64,000 bases of DNA from Saxidomus purpurata (Eukaryota > Mollusca > Bivalvia > Venerida > Veneridae): contig JAFMSR010000015.1 of NCBI GenBank assembly GCA_022818135.1, positions 24,132,627 through 24,196,626 of the forward strand, given 5' to 3'. The notes under the pieces are model-generated. The model had not been told where the DNA came from, searched no databases, and was given only the letters and a program-made list of their open reading frames with translations. Shown in pieces: positions 1 through 11,939 of the stretch; the first letter of the stretch is position 1; the number at the start of each line of letters is the position of its first letter. Both the position numbers and the translations under genes were made by a program.

Positions 1-390
1 ACAGTAGAATAACCATTATATGGTGTGCAAACAACGTCATATGCAATACATACAACATTATATGCAGTACAAATGACATTATATGCAGTCAATGTTTTGA
101 TACATGTGGTAGTATTTTGATTATACGCAGTAGTTTCCCCTTTATACGTTGTATGTTGTTTGTTTAAATATATGAAGTGCTTGCAATTAATTCTATACGT
201 GGATTATTATTTATTTGTTCGTACGCAATGCATTTGGCAATATACATGGCGGAAACGACATTTTTTTACTATGTTCGGTCCATTCTACTATATACATGGT
301 GTATACATCATTATATGCGGTACCTTTTTCATTATGATGATGATACTTTTCGGCATTCTCCGGAATTACTTACCCGGAAAATACCGAGTA
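1..390 (+). repeat. Partial foldback element, ATATGCAGT minisatellite arm
   Basis: Degenerate repeat of about 21 bp with core ATTATATGCAGTNCAAATGAC. The first 240 bases match 5255-5515 directly with scattered substitutions and match 4690-5020 as reverse complement. It is therefore one arm of the palindromic element seen whole at 4690-5515; the other arm lies outside the window or is lost. The small reading frames here follow the repeat and are not genes. Confidence 0.75.
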
Positions 391-394
391 AGCA

Positions 395-1555
395 GATAGA
401 TATATATGGAACGCCACAGCTGTCTTATGTTGTCATATTTCTTTTTGTCTTGTCCACACCGTGTCTTATTATGTCAAATTTTTGCGTGATTGTGTCAGAA
501 AGACGTGTCATCATGTCCACTAATCATTTGATCTTGTCTATTCCTTGTGTGATTATGTCAAATAGCCGTGTTGATTTGTCAATGTATGGTGTTGACTTGT
601 CCACTAAGCGTCTTATTATGTCAAACAAACGTGTCTTTTTGTTAAAAGAGCTTGTTATCATGTCCATTTATCATGCGATCTTGTCTTTACAATGTGTGAT
701 TATGTCAAATGGCCGTGTTGATTTGTCAGTGTGTTGTGTTGACTTGTCAACTATGCGTCTTATTATGTCAAACAAACGTGCCATTATGTTAAAAGAGCGT
801 GTTATCATGTCCACTTTTCATGTGATCTTGTCTATACAGCAAGTGATTATGTCAAAAAGCCGTGTTGATTAGTCAATGTGTGGTGTTGACTTGTCCACTA
901 TGCGTCTTATTATGTCAAAAAAACGTGTCGTTATGTTAAAAGGGTGTGTTATCATGTTCACTAATCATATTATCTTGTCTATACAGCATGTGATTATGTC
1001 AAATAGCCGTGTTGATTTGTCAATGTGTGGTGTTGACTTGTCCACTATGCGTCTTATTATGACAGGTCAACACCACATATTGACAAATCAACACGGCCAT
1101 TTCACATAATCACACGTTGTATAGACAAGATCACATGATAGGTGGACATGATAACACGCTCTTTTAACATAACGACACGTTTTCTGACATAATAAGACGC
1201 ATGGTCGACAAGTCAACACCACATATTGACAAATCAACATGGCCATTTCACATAATCACACGCTATATAGACAAGAACGCATGATTAGTGGACATGATAA
1301 CACGCTCTTTTAACTTAATGACACGTTTGTTTGACATAATAAGACGCATAGTGGACAAGTCAACACCACCGATTGACAAATCAACACAGCTATTTGACAT
1401 AACCACACGCTGTATAGACAAGTTCACATGATTCGTTGAAATGATGACACGTCTTCCTGACACAATCACGCAACAATTTGACATAATAAGACACGGGGTG
1501 GACAAGACAAAAAGAAATATGACAACATCAGACAGCTGTTCCATAGATATACATT
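395..1555. repeat. Inverted 147-bp satellite made of seven 21-bp subunits
   Basis: GATTATGTCAAATAGCCGTG recurs at 551, 698, 845 and 992, a strict 147-bp period. Each monomer divides into seven 21-bp subunits of the pattern GTNNTNATGTCNAANNNCGT. Near 1060 the array turns over, and 1063-1555 carries the same monomers as reverse complement with a period of about 146 and roughly one monomer fewer. The outer edges (395-480 and 1480-1555) are inverted copies of each other, so the whole is a foldback structure. Because 21 is a multiple of three, both strands show long open frames of repeating heptapeptides (VIMSNSR, VDLSMYG, LIMSNKR); these are by-products of the period, not recognised proteins. Confidence 0.88.
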
Positions 1556-2825
1556 TAAATAGCGGTCGCGTCATCAAGCATAGACGCGCTACCGAAATAC
1601 GTATCTCAATAACTACTCGAACTTTAAACATGGCTTCCAAACCATCACACCTATTTAAATAACATAACTCTTTCTCACCTTTGAGATACATATTTCCGTT
1701 AATTTACCGGTGATAGATAACCTTATCCTTCGCCGCTTACAGTATCATTATAAACGGCCAGCACATCACATAAATCAAAGCGCTGTGAGCGCGGAAGGCC
1801 AGGGGGCTATAGATTAACTCCACTAAAAACAACTTTTGACCTTCGTGATTTACGCTGAACCTTACCTAAAGCGCGGGTCGAAATGTGCATATGGCGAAAT
1901 TTAGTATATGACACAGAATTAATGATTCACAAATATATGGGTGGCAGGGAAGTTTGTTTTATTATAAAACGTACGTTAAATGAAAAATAATCACATGGTC
2001 AACAATATCAGTTGTTTGAGAGAACAATAAAAATTATTCAATCTGAGCTTTGTTCAACTTCAAGCGATATCTGATGATGTGGATTGAAAATGATTGTGTA
2101 CCAAGGACAAGACCTTGAAACAGAAATAAACAAAGCAATACCAACAATGAAATATAAATACAGTACTGTACAATGTGTATAACAGGGAAAACCAAAAATG
2201 ATTCTTGGTTACCTTGTAGTTGTAATCGGTGAAACCGTTCACTGGGCCTTGACATGCAGCGTCCTCGATAAATGGCGGGTGATTTTGATCACGTGAGTTC
2301 CTTCTCGGGAATGTACGTAAATTGTATCTCTTTTTAAAGAAATTTTTTTTTAGGTAAATATATATGTAAGTTATAATGTTACCGTTCGTAAATAAGAAAG
2401 TTGTCAATGAAATAACATCAGAAATTTGAAAATCGAACTACAAACTCTTACATCGAGTTCCGTACGTTTCCGTAAATTTCCGTAAATATCCGTACTTTTC
2501 CGTGATATGCATATGATTATCTTCCGTAATCAGCTAACAGCGCAGTAATTTCTAAAACAGAAAAAATTGTGTAATGCAGCCTGTAAGCTATAGACCTTTC
2601 TGCAATTGTTTGAAGTTGTATGTACTGTTTATATGTTCTTATCGTATGCGACATTCAAACAAAAGATTGATCTGGTCTGTCTTGCACTACTTTCCCAAAG
2701 CGCATGTTTACAGTTGTTATTCGCACATAGCACAGTTAAATTGTCTGCAGTGTTTGAAATGTGGTATGCTAACTTAGGCCTAGGAAACTTTCAGTCCCCA
2801 GGCCAAAAATCGAAAAATGACTGAA
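1556..2825. other. Intergenic DNA with dispersed-repeat fragments
   Basis: No gene seen. 1590-1760 contains pieces of dispersed repeats: 'atctcaataactact' and 'ccatcacacctatttaaat' recur near 3580-3650, and 'gagatacatatttccg' recurs near 57617. A 10-bp tandem tract based on TTTCCGTAAA lies at 2457-2502. Short reading frames at 2034-2407 and 2574-2824 have no recognisable domain. Confidence 0.5.
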
Positions 2826-3500
2826 AATTGTTCATTTTTTAAATAAACATAGCGTTGTTGGTATTCATTTTCTTAGTTAGATCATTTTCTATCCATCTAT
2901 AGCAGTTTTGAAGTAAAATACGAGAAAAGGTTGATTTCATTTTTTCATCCTCATCCTGTTTTTACACTTGCGTTATATGATATGCCGAGTATGCAATACT
3001 ATACGGTCAAGGCAAGCACTATTAATGGTGGTATCTTAATTCCAAAGTAAATCTAAACATTTACATTGAAATTTGAATATTATTGAATAATAGGTAAAAT
3101 TGAAGTTTACAGTTTTAAAGAACTGATTTAAAACAGCTATTTGATTACACGGTTGTTTCTTGTATAATATTGATTCGGGGTGTTTGTTTCTTTTTTTATT
3201 CAATGCAGATTTTAACAGGGATACCAGTATATGTTTGAATTGTTTTGTGTAGCGGAGAAAGAGTGCTTCGGCTCAAGTAAGTATTACTGTGCAATACACG
3301 GAATAAAATAGAAAAATGTAACGAGAAAGAATCACTCTTGTCCCTGCGATTAAAACGGTGAGAAAATAAATCTACCATGTCCATTGAGTTGTGGATAAGG
3401 AAATCCCACCGTCGGGTTGAGATAGGTCCCAAAGACAGAGCCTCGTTTTTGGGACGTATCTCAACCCTCTGGTGGGGTTTCATTATCCACAACTCATTAA
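2826..3500 (+). repeat. Dispersed repeat R with terminal snapback hairpin, copy 1
   Basis: 2840-2962 matches 57735-57895 almost base for base, and matches 45120-45265 as reverse complement. Copy 1 is interrupted between about 2963 and 3350 by roughly 390 bases absent from the 57.8-kb copy. It ends in a palindrome at 3385-3496 (GAGTTGTGGATAAGG ... TTATCCACAACTC) with a short GC-rich loop. The three copies with internal differences mark a non-autonomous mobile repeat; its class is unclear. Confidence 0.7.
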
Positions 3501-3529
3501 CATGTTAGATTCACTTTATGCAAAGTATG

Positions 3530-4600
3530 GCCCCTTTTTTCGACTAAGAAATTGCATGCAACTACATTAAAGTCCATATCTCAATAACTACTTGATGTAC
3601 TGCATTTAAACTTTCTACAAGGCTTTCCCAGCCATCACACCTACGTAAATAATCAAGTTAGATAACTATATCTCATGGCCCTTTATTTTTCAACTTAACT
3701 AGACATTCTGGTTAAAGTATGTTGGCAAATACGTTTACGTCCATATCTCAGTAACTACTTGTTGTATACTAAGAACGTCCGGAGAGCTCGCTTTGGGGTT
3801 GCTTTTTGGGCCGGTCTGTCCAAAGTCAAGGTCACCATTACTAAAAATATAAAATTGGTTTATGCTCAATATCTTCACTATGCATAGGTGTATCGACTTC
3901 AAACTTCGTGTATAGCAAGAACATGTCAAGATCTCGCTTTGGATGGTTTTTGGGGCCGGTCCATCCAAGGTCAAGGCCACCATTGCTAAAATGGAGCTGC
4001 TGTGGATATTGTTTATAATTTTGACATATATTCTTACACAATTACACAATACACACGTATATCTATTCTTGGACAAAAAAATCCATTTTACTGACAAGCC
4101 TCCGAACAGTCGAGCGCGCTGTCATAAATAAGCTCTTTTTAATAGTAATGTCCCTTATTAACTTCAGTTTTGCTGAACTTTTTTGTTTTCAGTAATTATC
4201 CAAGAGAGTGTAAATCTTTTATCTGTTGACTGCAGTTTATCATAGTTATGCCTTTTCACTTGCTAAACAGACAAGCGTCAGGCACCTGTGGGTCGTGCTC
4301 TTGTTTAAATCTAGTTATTTGCAATAAGCAATTGGTAATTAGTGTGTTGCGCAGTACTTTAGAAATATCCATGAGTTCTATGACCATGTAGACAAACAAT
4401 CTTTAAGGTACATGCAAGCGCTATTCGATGTTGAAATGTACGGTGTCATGGCAAATTATTCTCATCCAAATAATTTCCACCGAGAGTATTTTTAGAGACT
4501 GTCTTTAAGTATCATCATCATAATGGGAAAAACACCGCATATAATGCCGTATGTACATCTTATACAGTTGTTTGGACTAAACATAATTAAAAGGAATTTA
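3530..4600 (+). repeat. Dispersed repeat D, copy 1 (unoccupied MITE site)
   Basis: Matches 7480-8745 over nearly its whole length with scattered differences. Markers are AAGGTCAAGGTCACCATTA, 'ctaaacagacaagcgtcaggcacc' (4263 and 8427) and 'aaacaatctttgaggtacatgcaagcg'. Its middle (3730-4020) has two related sub-blocks of about 130-150 bp, each with TCGCTTTGG and GGGCCGGTC. This copy retains the unoccupied site ACATTAAAGTCC near 3564, where copy 2 carries a MITE. No coding function is apparent. Confidence 0.75.
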
Positions 4601-4689
4601 CTACGTACGAAGTTGTTGACACCATGTATATTGACATATGCATCGCACATATTGGTTTATTATCTTTAGTATAAGTAATATTTCATCAC

Positions 4690-5515
4690 TTATACAATGA
4701 AACGAAATCACTTCATACATTTAAACATCTACCACATATATTAATCAACATACAACGTATAAAGGTACAACTACTGCATATAATCAAAAAACCACCTCAT
4801 GTATGGAAAAACTGACTGCATATAATGCTGTTTGTACTGCATATAACGTTGTTGTACAACATGTAATGGTAATTCTACTGTATACACACACTTTTGCACT
4901 GCATATTATTAAATAACCACCACATATAAAAGAAAAAGCACTGCATATCACAAAAAGTGACCCCATCAAAATATGCATGTACCATGTCAAATGAAATTTG
5001 TACTTCGTATACATGAAAATTCACTGCGTATAATACAATACAACATAATAATACGGTAAAGGCGTTCCATACAACACTATGGAACGCCTTTACTCTCTTA
5101 TTATTTTGTATTGTATTATATGCAGTCCATTTTCATGTATACGAGGTACATATTTCATTCAACATGGTACATTCTTCGTGATATACAGTGCCTTTTCCGT
5201 TATATATGGTGGTTATTTGATAATATGCAGTGCAAAAATTGAAGATACAGTAGAATAACCATTATATGGTGTGCAAACAACGTCACATGCAAACAAACAA
5301 CATTATATGCAGTACAAATGACATTATATGCAGTAATGGTTTCGATACATGTGGTGTTATTTTGATAATATGTAGTAGTTTTACCTTTATACGGTGTATG
5401 TTGGTCAATAGGTGTGGTAGATGTTATGCGCTATATATGAAGTGCTTGCGATTAATTAATTCTATACGTGGTGAATTATTAGTTATTTGTTTATAAACAA
5501 TGTACGCATTTGCAT
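4690..5515. repeat. Foldback element with ATATGCAGT 21-bp arms
   Basis: Arms 4690-5066 and 5078-5460 are imperfect inverted copies around a centre at about 5072, where GTAAAGGCGTTCCATA meets its complement. Each arm is a degenerate tandem repeat of about 21 bp centred on ATATGCAGT. The right arm continues into sequence matching 1-240. The design resembles FB/TU foldback transposons, in which long inverted arms are made of short tandem repeats; membership in that group is inference. No transposase is visible. Confidence 0.8.
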
Positions 5516-5527
5516 TTGGTAATCACC

Positions 5528-6324
5528 GAATGGTTTCCAGCATTAATTACGTTCGGTATACTTTTCGCCGCATGGTTTCCAGCATTAATTACGTTCGGTA
5601 TACTTTTTGACGCTAATCCGGGTTTAAGACTGCAAAAACAGTGAAAAATAAAAATGGCAATCCACTGTTTCAAAACTGTGGATTATCACTTTTATTTCAC
5701 TGAGAAAACTCTATAATTCACAGGAAAACATAAAATAAAAGGCGTTTAATCGCGAAAGAAAGGCGTAGTAACGCGAAAGGAAAGGCGTATCAACGCTAAT
5801 AAAAAGCGTCATAACGCGAATAAATTATTAGCGTTATTACGCCTTTACTTTCGCGTTACCACGCCTTTTTATTTTATGTTTTCCAGTGAATTGTAGAGTT
5901 TTCTCAGTGAAATAAAAGTGATAATCCACAGTTTGAAACAGTGGATTACCATTTTTATTTTTCACTGTTTTTGCAGTCTTAAACCCGGATTAGCGTCAAA
6001 AAGTATACCGAACGTAATTAATGCTGGAAACCATGCGGCGATGACGTCGTTAAAATGACGTCATTTGCGCTATGATTTCTAATGACGTTTCCCGCGATTT
6101 TAGATATTTTATAGAGACAAACTCAATAAAAGTAGAGTTTTAACCAAAAAATAAACAGATAAATTGTTGGTATCGGTGTAATATCACGTTAATTTCACTC
6201 GTGAACACCAAAAGTTGTTATTTTCACTCGTGGCTGCGCCACTCGTGAAAATATCACTTTTGGTGCCCACTCGGTGAAATTATAACGTGATCTTACACTG
6301 AAACCAACAATTATCCTCTATGTC
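5528..6324. repeat. Foldback element with GCGTTATTACGCC arrays
   Basis: 5528-5800 and 5830-6038 are inverted copies sharing GGTTTCCAGCATTAATTACG, 'cccggattagcgtcaaaaagtatac' and an inner hairpin sequence TCCACTGTTTC. Between them lie opposed 21-bp repeats (GGCGTAGTAACGCGAAAGGAA). 6040-6324 adds a second inverted stretch around GTGGCTGCGCCACTCGTG and ends at AACAATTATCCTCTA, the same terminus as the element at 39495-39760. A related copy lies at 39128-39490 and an older reversed copy at 25190-25580. No coding sequence is recognised. Confidence 0.75.
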
Positions 6325-6445
6325 GTTCGCTTTACTACGCCTTTTATTAGCGTAAATATGCCTTTGTTTAGCGTTATAACGCCTTCAGTTTGCGCTATAA
6401 CGCCTTCCTTTCGCGTTAAAACGCCTTTCTTTCGCGTTACTTATA
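6325..6445 (+). repeat. GCGTTATAACGCC minisatellite, about 21-bp unit
   Basis: Five to six degenerate units of the form TTAGCGTTATAACGCCTT follow directly on the foldback element. They are the same family as the arrays at 5740-5880 and 7085-7375. Confidence 0.75.
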
Positions 6446-6454
6446 GAATAATAT

Positions 6455-6577
6455 ATGGCGGAGCAGGGCCTTTGAGTGATAATCGCCCCGGTAATGGAAT
6501 AATTGCCAGAGGGCTTTAGCCAGAGGGCAATTATTACATACCCGGGCGATTATCACTCAAAGGCCCTGCTCAGCCAT
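6455..6577. repeat. Snapback hairpin, about 120 bp
   Basis: Near-perfect palindrome: ATGGCGGAGCAGGGCCTTTG pairs with CAAAGGCCCTGCTCAGCCAT. The centre, GAGGGCTTTAGCC, is shared with the hairpin at 44153-44297. It reads as a palindromic MITE able to form a cruciform; it has no TIRs distinct from the arms. Confidence 0.8.
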
Positions 6578-6580
6578 TTC

Positions 6581-6815
6581 TTTTTCTGTATAATACATGT
6601 GTAGTCTCACCATCATCTGAGAGCCACTCTTTAATCTTTTTCATGTCACTCTTAGTTTTTATGACTGTAGATCTATTTCTTTTACTCTCTATTTTACTTT
6701 CTTTTTCTGTAATACATGTGTAGTCTCACCATCATCTGAGAGCCACTCTTTAATCTTTTTCATGTCACTCTTAGTTTTCATGACGGTTGATTTATTTCTT
6801 TTACTCTCTATGATG
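6581..6815 (+). repeat. 119-bp direct duplication
   Basis: GTAGTCTCACCATCATCTG occurs at 6601 and 6720, and more than 100 flanking bases agree closely between the two copies. After this, 6815-7085 shows no gene. Confidence 0.8.
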
Positions 6816-7084
6816 TTTAGAGTTACTTCTTCCGTAACATGATGACTTACGGGTTTTTTCTTGCTATTTTGTCGTCTAAATCAATCAACCTATTGGCTAA
6901 ACACTCTAGCGTACGCTCGGCATTAGCCATGTTTTTTCCGTTAAATGACGTCACGTTTGCACGTGCACGTTTTCCTAGGGCAATTATGCCATAATAGCCC
7001 TGCGCGCGGAGGGCCAAAAGCTGATAATACTTCGGGAGGACGGATAAAGCTTTTTTTCTCTATACTAAAGTGTTACTATATATA

Positions 7085-7375
7085 GTAACATATGTATTAT
7101 TACGCCTACAATTAACGCAAATACACCTTTGTTTAGCGTTATAACGTCTTTATTTCGCGTTATAACGTCTTTTTGTTGCATTACTACGCCTTTGGTTCGC
7201 GTAACTACGCCTTTGGTTCGCGTAACTACGCGTTTTTCGCGTTATAATGCCTTTATCCGCCTTACTACGCCTGTCTTTGCGTTACTACGCCTTTTCTTTG
7301 CGTTGTTTCGCCTTGTTTCACGTTACTACGCCTTTTTCGCATTATTACGCCTTTTTTCGCGTTATTACGACTTTA
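7085..7375 (+). repeat. GCGTTACTACGCC minisatellite, 21-bp unit
   Basis: About 13 units of the type CGCGTAACTACGCCTTTGGTT. The 21-bp period creates a 98-codon open frame of repeating heptads such as VITPLVR and RYYAFFA, which I do not regard as a gene. Confidence 0.85.
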
Positions 7376-7479
7376 CAATATTTTTTTTCTTTCAGATGGT
7401 CCTAATATACTTTCGTAAAACTTAAATGATCAAGTAAGATAACTATGTCTTGTATATAATGCCAAGTACGGCCCTTTTT

Positions 7480-8745
7480 TTCGACTAAGAAATTCTGGTT
7501 TAAGTTTTGCATGCAACTACATTAAAGCTGCTCGCTCACAGATGTCATTGAGAAAATTAAATTTTCAACAATGATGATTATACTAATCTAAAGAACATAA
7601 AACTAAAGGCTAGAATGAACAACACAAGTAAAATATCTAGGTAGGAATTTGCAAAAATCGATTGAATATGTTGGTTTTACGGCATCGATACACAATATGT
7701 TTATATTGGAATTTCTACATATATACATTACAGGAATTTATACTGGAACTTTTTTATATGACTATTCTTCTAAAATATGTTATTTTCATACAGTTTGAAG
7801 AACTTTATTTTTGCACCAAAATCTGAGAGCTAGCAGCTTTAAAGTCCATATCTCAATTACTACTTGATGTATTGCATTTAACTTTATGTAAGTTTATGGC
7901 TCTTTATTTTTCGACTTGGACATACGTTTAAGTCCATATCCCTGTACACTACTTGATGTCTATTAAGAACATTTGAAGAGCTCGCTTTTGGATTGCTTTT
8001 TGTGCCGATCTGTACAAGGTCAAGGTCACCATTACTGAAGATAGAAAAATCGGTTTCTGCTTATTATCTTCACTATACATAGGTGTATCGACTTCGAACT
8101 TGGGGTATGGTAAGAACACGCATGGGATGGTTTTGGGGTCGTCCAACAAAGGTCAAGGTCACATTTACTAAAAATAGAGATGTGAATAGTGTTTATATTG
8201 TTACCTTAATTCTTACACAAATACAAAATACACACACCAATTCTTGAACCAAAAAAAACATATTACTGACAAACCTTCGAATAGTCGAGCGCGCTGTCAT
8301 GACACAGCTCTTGTTTTTAGAGTAATGCCCCTTATTAACTGTTTTGTTGAAGTTCACATTTTTCAATAATTATTCAACAGAGTGCAAATCTAGTATATGC
8401 AGTTTATCATAGTTATGCCTTTTCATTTGCTAAACAGACAAGCGTCAGGCACCCGCTGGTCGTGACCTGGTTTAGATCTAGTAATTTGCAATAAGCCGTT
8501 GGTAATTAGTGTGTTGTGACTAATATTCCTAATTGGTGCAGTACTTTAGAAATATCAATGTTTTATGTGACCATGCAGACAAACAATCTTTGAGGTACAT
8601 GCAAGCGCTACTCGATGCTGACTGTACGGTGTCATAGCAATTTTTTCTTAGATCGCTCGGTAATTTCCGCCGAGAGTAATTTTAGAGACTCTTCAAGTAT
8701 CTTTATTATAATGTGAAAAGCACGGCATATAATGCCGTATGTACA
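7480..8745 (+). repeat. Dispersed repeat D, copy 2 (with MITE)
   Basis: Second copy of the repeat at 3530-4600, starting from the shared CGACTAAGAAATT and running to the shared GCATATAATGCCGTATGTACA. It holds a TTAA-flanked MITE at 7526-7838 that copy 1 lacks. Confidence 0.75.
7526..7838 (+). mobile_element. MITE with TTAA target duplication, family 1
   Basis: 313-bp insertion bounded by TTAA at 7522-7525 and 7839-7842. Ends are AGCTGCTCGCTC and GAGCTAGCAGCT, inverted copies of each other. The paralogous site near 3564 reads ACATTAAAGTCC without the insert, so the TTAA duplication is directly demonstrated. TTAA targets are used by piggyBac and Kolobok transposons; which of the two mobilised it cannot be decided here. 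Another copy is at 21297-21654 in the opposite internal orientation. Confidence 0.88.
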
Positions 8746-10039
8746 CCCCACCACCTCCAAATCCCCACCGCCTCGTACTCCACCCAACCACCTCATTTGA
8801 GAAATTGGCTGTAATTTATATCTATTTACTCACCGGATCGTCTAGTGACAATAAATACATATTTTGTACCTGTACTTGTATGCTGCATGTAAAATTTATT
8901 CGGAAAAACGGGATTTGGGACAAAAAAATAAGGATAGTTTAACTTTGGTTACTGGAAATTCTGTTTCCAAACTTCGTTCAAACGGTAGTCTCAACATTTC
9001 TACTGGTAACTACATTGCCCGATTTTTGAAAGTTCTTCAACAAAATAATTTAAAACAAAATTTACAAAAGTCATGCTCACATTTCTTGTTTATTTTGTAG
9101 ACCCCCACCACCTAGGAAGTGTGCTCCCCACAATTTCTTTGCACCTCATTTTGTGGTGGTGGGGAGAGTTAACCACCCGTGGTACAATGTACTACCAACA
9201 TTACGATGATTTGTCCAAGACAACTCTTCAGCAAGTAATAAAGGTACCTTGTTCCTTTTAACTGTTGCTGTTTGGTGAATTGTCAGGTAAAGGCAAAAAT
9301 TATCTTCATTTGATTGTTTAATTAGTTCTAAGTACAATCAGAAAAAAATGAATTAAAATGATTATAGAAGTAAACATATCAATGAAACAAAAAAAGAAGA
9401 AACAAATTAAAACGATATTACTGATAAAAAGAGAGTAAATTTTTTATGTACATGTCCCTATATGAAAACAAAAATAATATCAAACAGGGAATGCCACGTA
9501 CCAAAAACGCAGCCTCCCCAAAAAGACGAACCCCACAGCACCCAGAAGTGCACACCACCAACACACACACGCACACAAGAACACACACACAACATGCCCC
9601 AACACACACACATATACACCCCCCACACACACTAGCATACAAAGCAAACACACGAGGACAAAACGAACAATTAAAGGAACACAGTGGGGCACCGCCTTGG
9701 AACGGTCAGTGGCAAAAACCACCACTGGGGAGCTTAAACCGGTTTATGGTGCGCACCCAACCTCACTCTTACCCCCACCATGTTCCAAAGTCACAGGACA
9801 GTGTAAATAAAAGTAATCCCTGCTAGGTGAATCTCTAACACACGCAATGGAAACAAAAGGCATGGTATGTAAAACACAAACCCCTGTTCGACAAAACCAA
9901 AATAATCAGAAACCGGAGTCGTTACCTACTGCACTATAGTGACATCGACTGTATGTAATGTACAATATAATATATATTGACATTAATTACACCTAGTGCT
10001 CTCCCTTGTAATAAGATAACATTTTACCCGATAAAAGTA
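8746..10039. other. Intergenic, with CA-rich microsatellite
   Basis: No gene supported. An imperfect CA/AC tract runs from about 9556 to 9632. CCACCACC-rich patches at 8745-8795 and 9101-9115 oppose GGTGGTGGGGAG at 9153-9166. Short reading frames at 8864-9100 and 9446-9826 lack any recognisable domain, and the latter is driven by the microsatellite. Confidence 0.5.
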
Positions 10040-11240
10040 GACTTTTCTGTCATTGTAAAATTATCCTAACCGGACAGTACCTGTCAAATTTTGTTGACGT
10101 TGTACCACGTGCTAATAGAGATCACGTGATCGATACGCATGAGCAATGTCTTATCGAATATTGTAAAAACACATCATTAGATAAAGGCAACGGCCGACTG
10201 CATAGTAATATTGAAGGCTATTTTACCTTTCACTCATACAATGGATCGAGCACTGTAGATTATGTACAATTAGACAGAAATGATTTTAAGCATATTTTGC
10301 ATTTTGAAGTTTTAAATCAAAACGAATTATCTGATCATTCAGGACTCAGTATAAACATTCAGACTAAACACAGAAATTCTAAAACAGAACCCAAGAAAAC
10401 AGAAGAAAATACATTCAATGGGATGAAACGAAATTAAATGATTTCTTAGAAGTATTATTGAGAAATGAGGATATAATAGATTCCATATGTGTAGACATTG
10501 ATGATGCGGGGGAAACTGTTGATGAAATTGTTTCGCAGTTTTCAAGTTTTATGTATCAAACAGTTTCCAATATTTTGGGGAAAACACGTGACATATTGAA
10601 AAATACTGGTTTTAAAAAAGAAACAAGAATGGTTTAACACTGATTGTAGAAGTGCACGAAAATTATTTACTGTTGCAAGAAATAAATTTCTAAAATCAAA
10701 AACAGATGAAAACAGACATAGTTTTGTAAACGCGAAATCTCAGTATAATAAGGTAAAAAGAAGAGAAAAACATAAATTTATGATGTGCGGAAAAGTAACT
10801 TTAACAAAATTGGCCAAAAGTAAACCGAAACAATTTTGGAAAAGGGTTTAAGAGCATTATAAAAAGAACTCGGTCAGTGCTAAGAGCATTATAAAAAGAA
10901 CTCGGTCAGTGCTGAAAATCTAGACGAAAAAATATTACATGAGCATTTAAAAAACTTGTACACGCCAGAAAGTAACAATGTAGAAAATGCTAATCCTGAG
11001 AATCAATCACAGACGACTTTTTAGATAGCAAAATAACCTATGACGAATTAAGGCATGCAGTATTTACTCAAAATAACAATAAAAGCCCTGGGCTAGGTAA
11101 TTTGAGCGCTGAAATATTTAAATACACGTTTGAAAAAATCTCCACATTTCTTTTAAAATTATTCAATAGATTATTATCAAAGGGAGAGTATCCAAAAGCC
11201 TAGGGAGAAGGTATTATAGTACCCATTTTCAAAGGTGGAG
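10040..11240 (+). pseudogene. Non-LTR retrotransposon remnant: endonuclease to N-terminal RT
   Basis: Broken ORF2 of an APE-type non-LTR retrotransposon. The frame from about 10057 to 10437 reads as the C-terminal half of the endonuclease, with NGRL, STVDY and the SDHSGLS motif whose His is catalytic in this fold. After a frameshift near 10400, WDETKLNDFL, EWFNTDCRSARK and QFWKR follow, the usual linker between endonuclease and RT. Stops occur at about 10850 and 11023. Then NNNKSPGLGN and GIIVPIFKGGDI mark the start of the RT, where the copy ends. It appears to be the same family as 34163-38268 and 42090-44150, because its break falls just before the NSYRAI motif seen in those copies. Nonfunctional. 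Confidence 0.85.
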
Positions 11241-11244
11241 ATAT

Positions 11245-11420
11245 TGGTTTACGTTTTGGCGTAAGTTCTGACGTAACTGCTAAGTTTGACGTAAGGAGCG
11301 TTTTATCAACAGCTGGCGTAACATTAAGACGTAGAAACTGGCGTAACTTTTGCACCATGTCAATAGCAGGCGCAAGTAGTTACGCAAGTCAAAATCAAGA
11401 TGGCGGCTATCGTCGATTGA
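11245..11420. repeat. Degenerate GACGTAA-rich tract
   Basis: TGACGTAA or GGCGTAA recurs at irregular spacing of about 15-27 bases across 11250-11400, directly after the retrotransposon break. It may be a decayed minisatellite. The clustering of TGACGTAA resembles CRE-type sites, but regulatory use is only a possibility. Confidence 0.4.
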
Positions 11421-11939
11421 AAAAGAAACTGATCTTAAGACGGACGCAATCGAGAGTCGGGCGATTTTGACGGTCATTTTCACGATCATATCGATATAGG
11501 ACCGCAAATAGCTTTCCAATGGCCGAAAAAGAAACATCTCTTTTGTTATGAGTTGTCTTTCTTTGTTACATGACGCACCTCCGCTCTTTGCCTCACAATA
11601 GGACGTAAACGGTACAAATCGCGGGATTTTTAAAAATCAATTCAGGTTAAAATCAAGTTTCATTTTACTTTAACCTTGCGTATTGCGTGCCAGGAAGTAT
11701 AACAGACACCTGAAATACAACAAATAGACAGACATTATTATTATGAGATTAATACAAATCATTCTTTCATTATCCTATTTTTGTTTCCACACGATGTAGG
11801 CGCTAAAATGAAAGCTATCATTTAGATTTAGACCCGGATTAAAAAAGTCGACGGAAAATTATGAATTTTGGCCCAGGTATAGATCCAAGTCTATATTTGT
11901 TCAAAGAAATGATTATGATTATTTATAATCTAAAATTTT

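Noticed and set aside
177..1109. Open frames of 231 and 77 codons as protein genes
   Set aside because: They coincide exactly with the 147/21-bp satellite, and the inverted half gives similar heptads on the other strand; a period divisible by three keeps frames open without selection.
395..1555. CRISPR array
   Set aside because: Units are degenerate throughout, with no constant repeat and variable spacer pattern, and the context is eukaryotic.
4690..6040. Palindromes as assembly artefacts
   Set aside because: Inverted arms differ at many positions and have different lengths, and related copies occur elsewhere, so simple foldback misassembly is unlikely.
7129..7425. 98-codon frame as a gene
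   Set aside because: Entirely within the 21-bp GCGTTACTACGCC minisatellite.
9446..9826. 126-codon frame as a gene
   Set aside because: The THTHTRTHTQ-type core comes from the CA microsatellite, and no domain or splice context is present.
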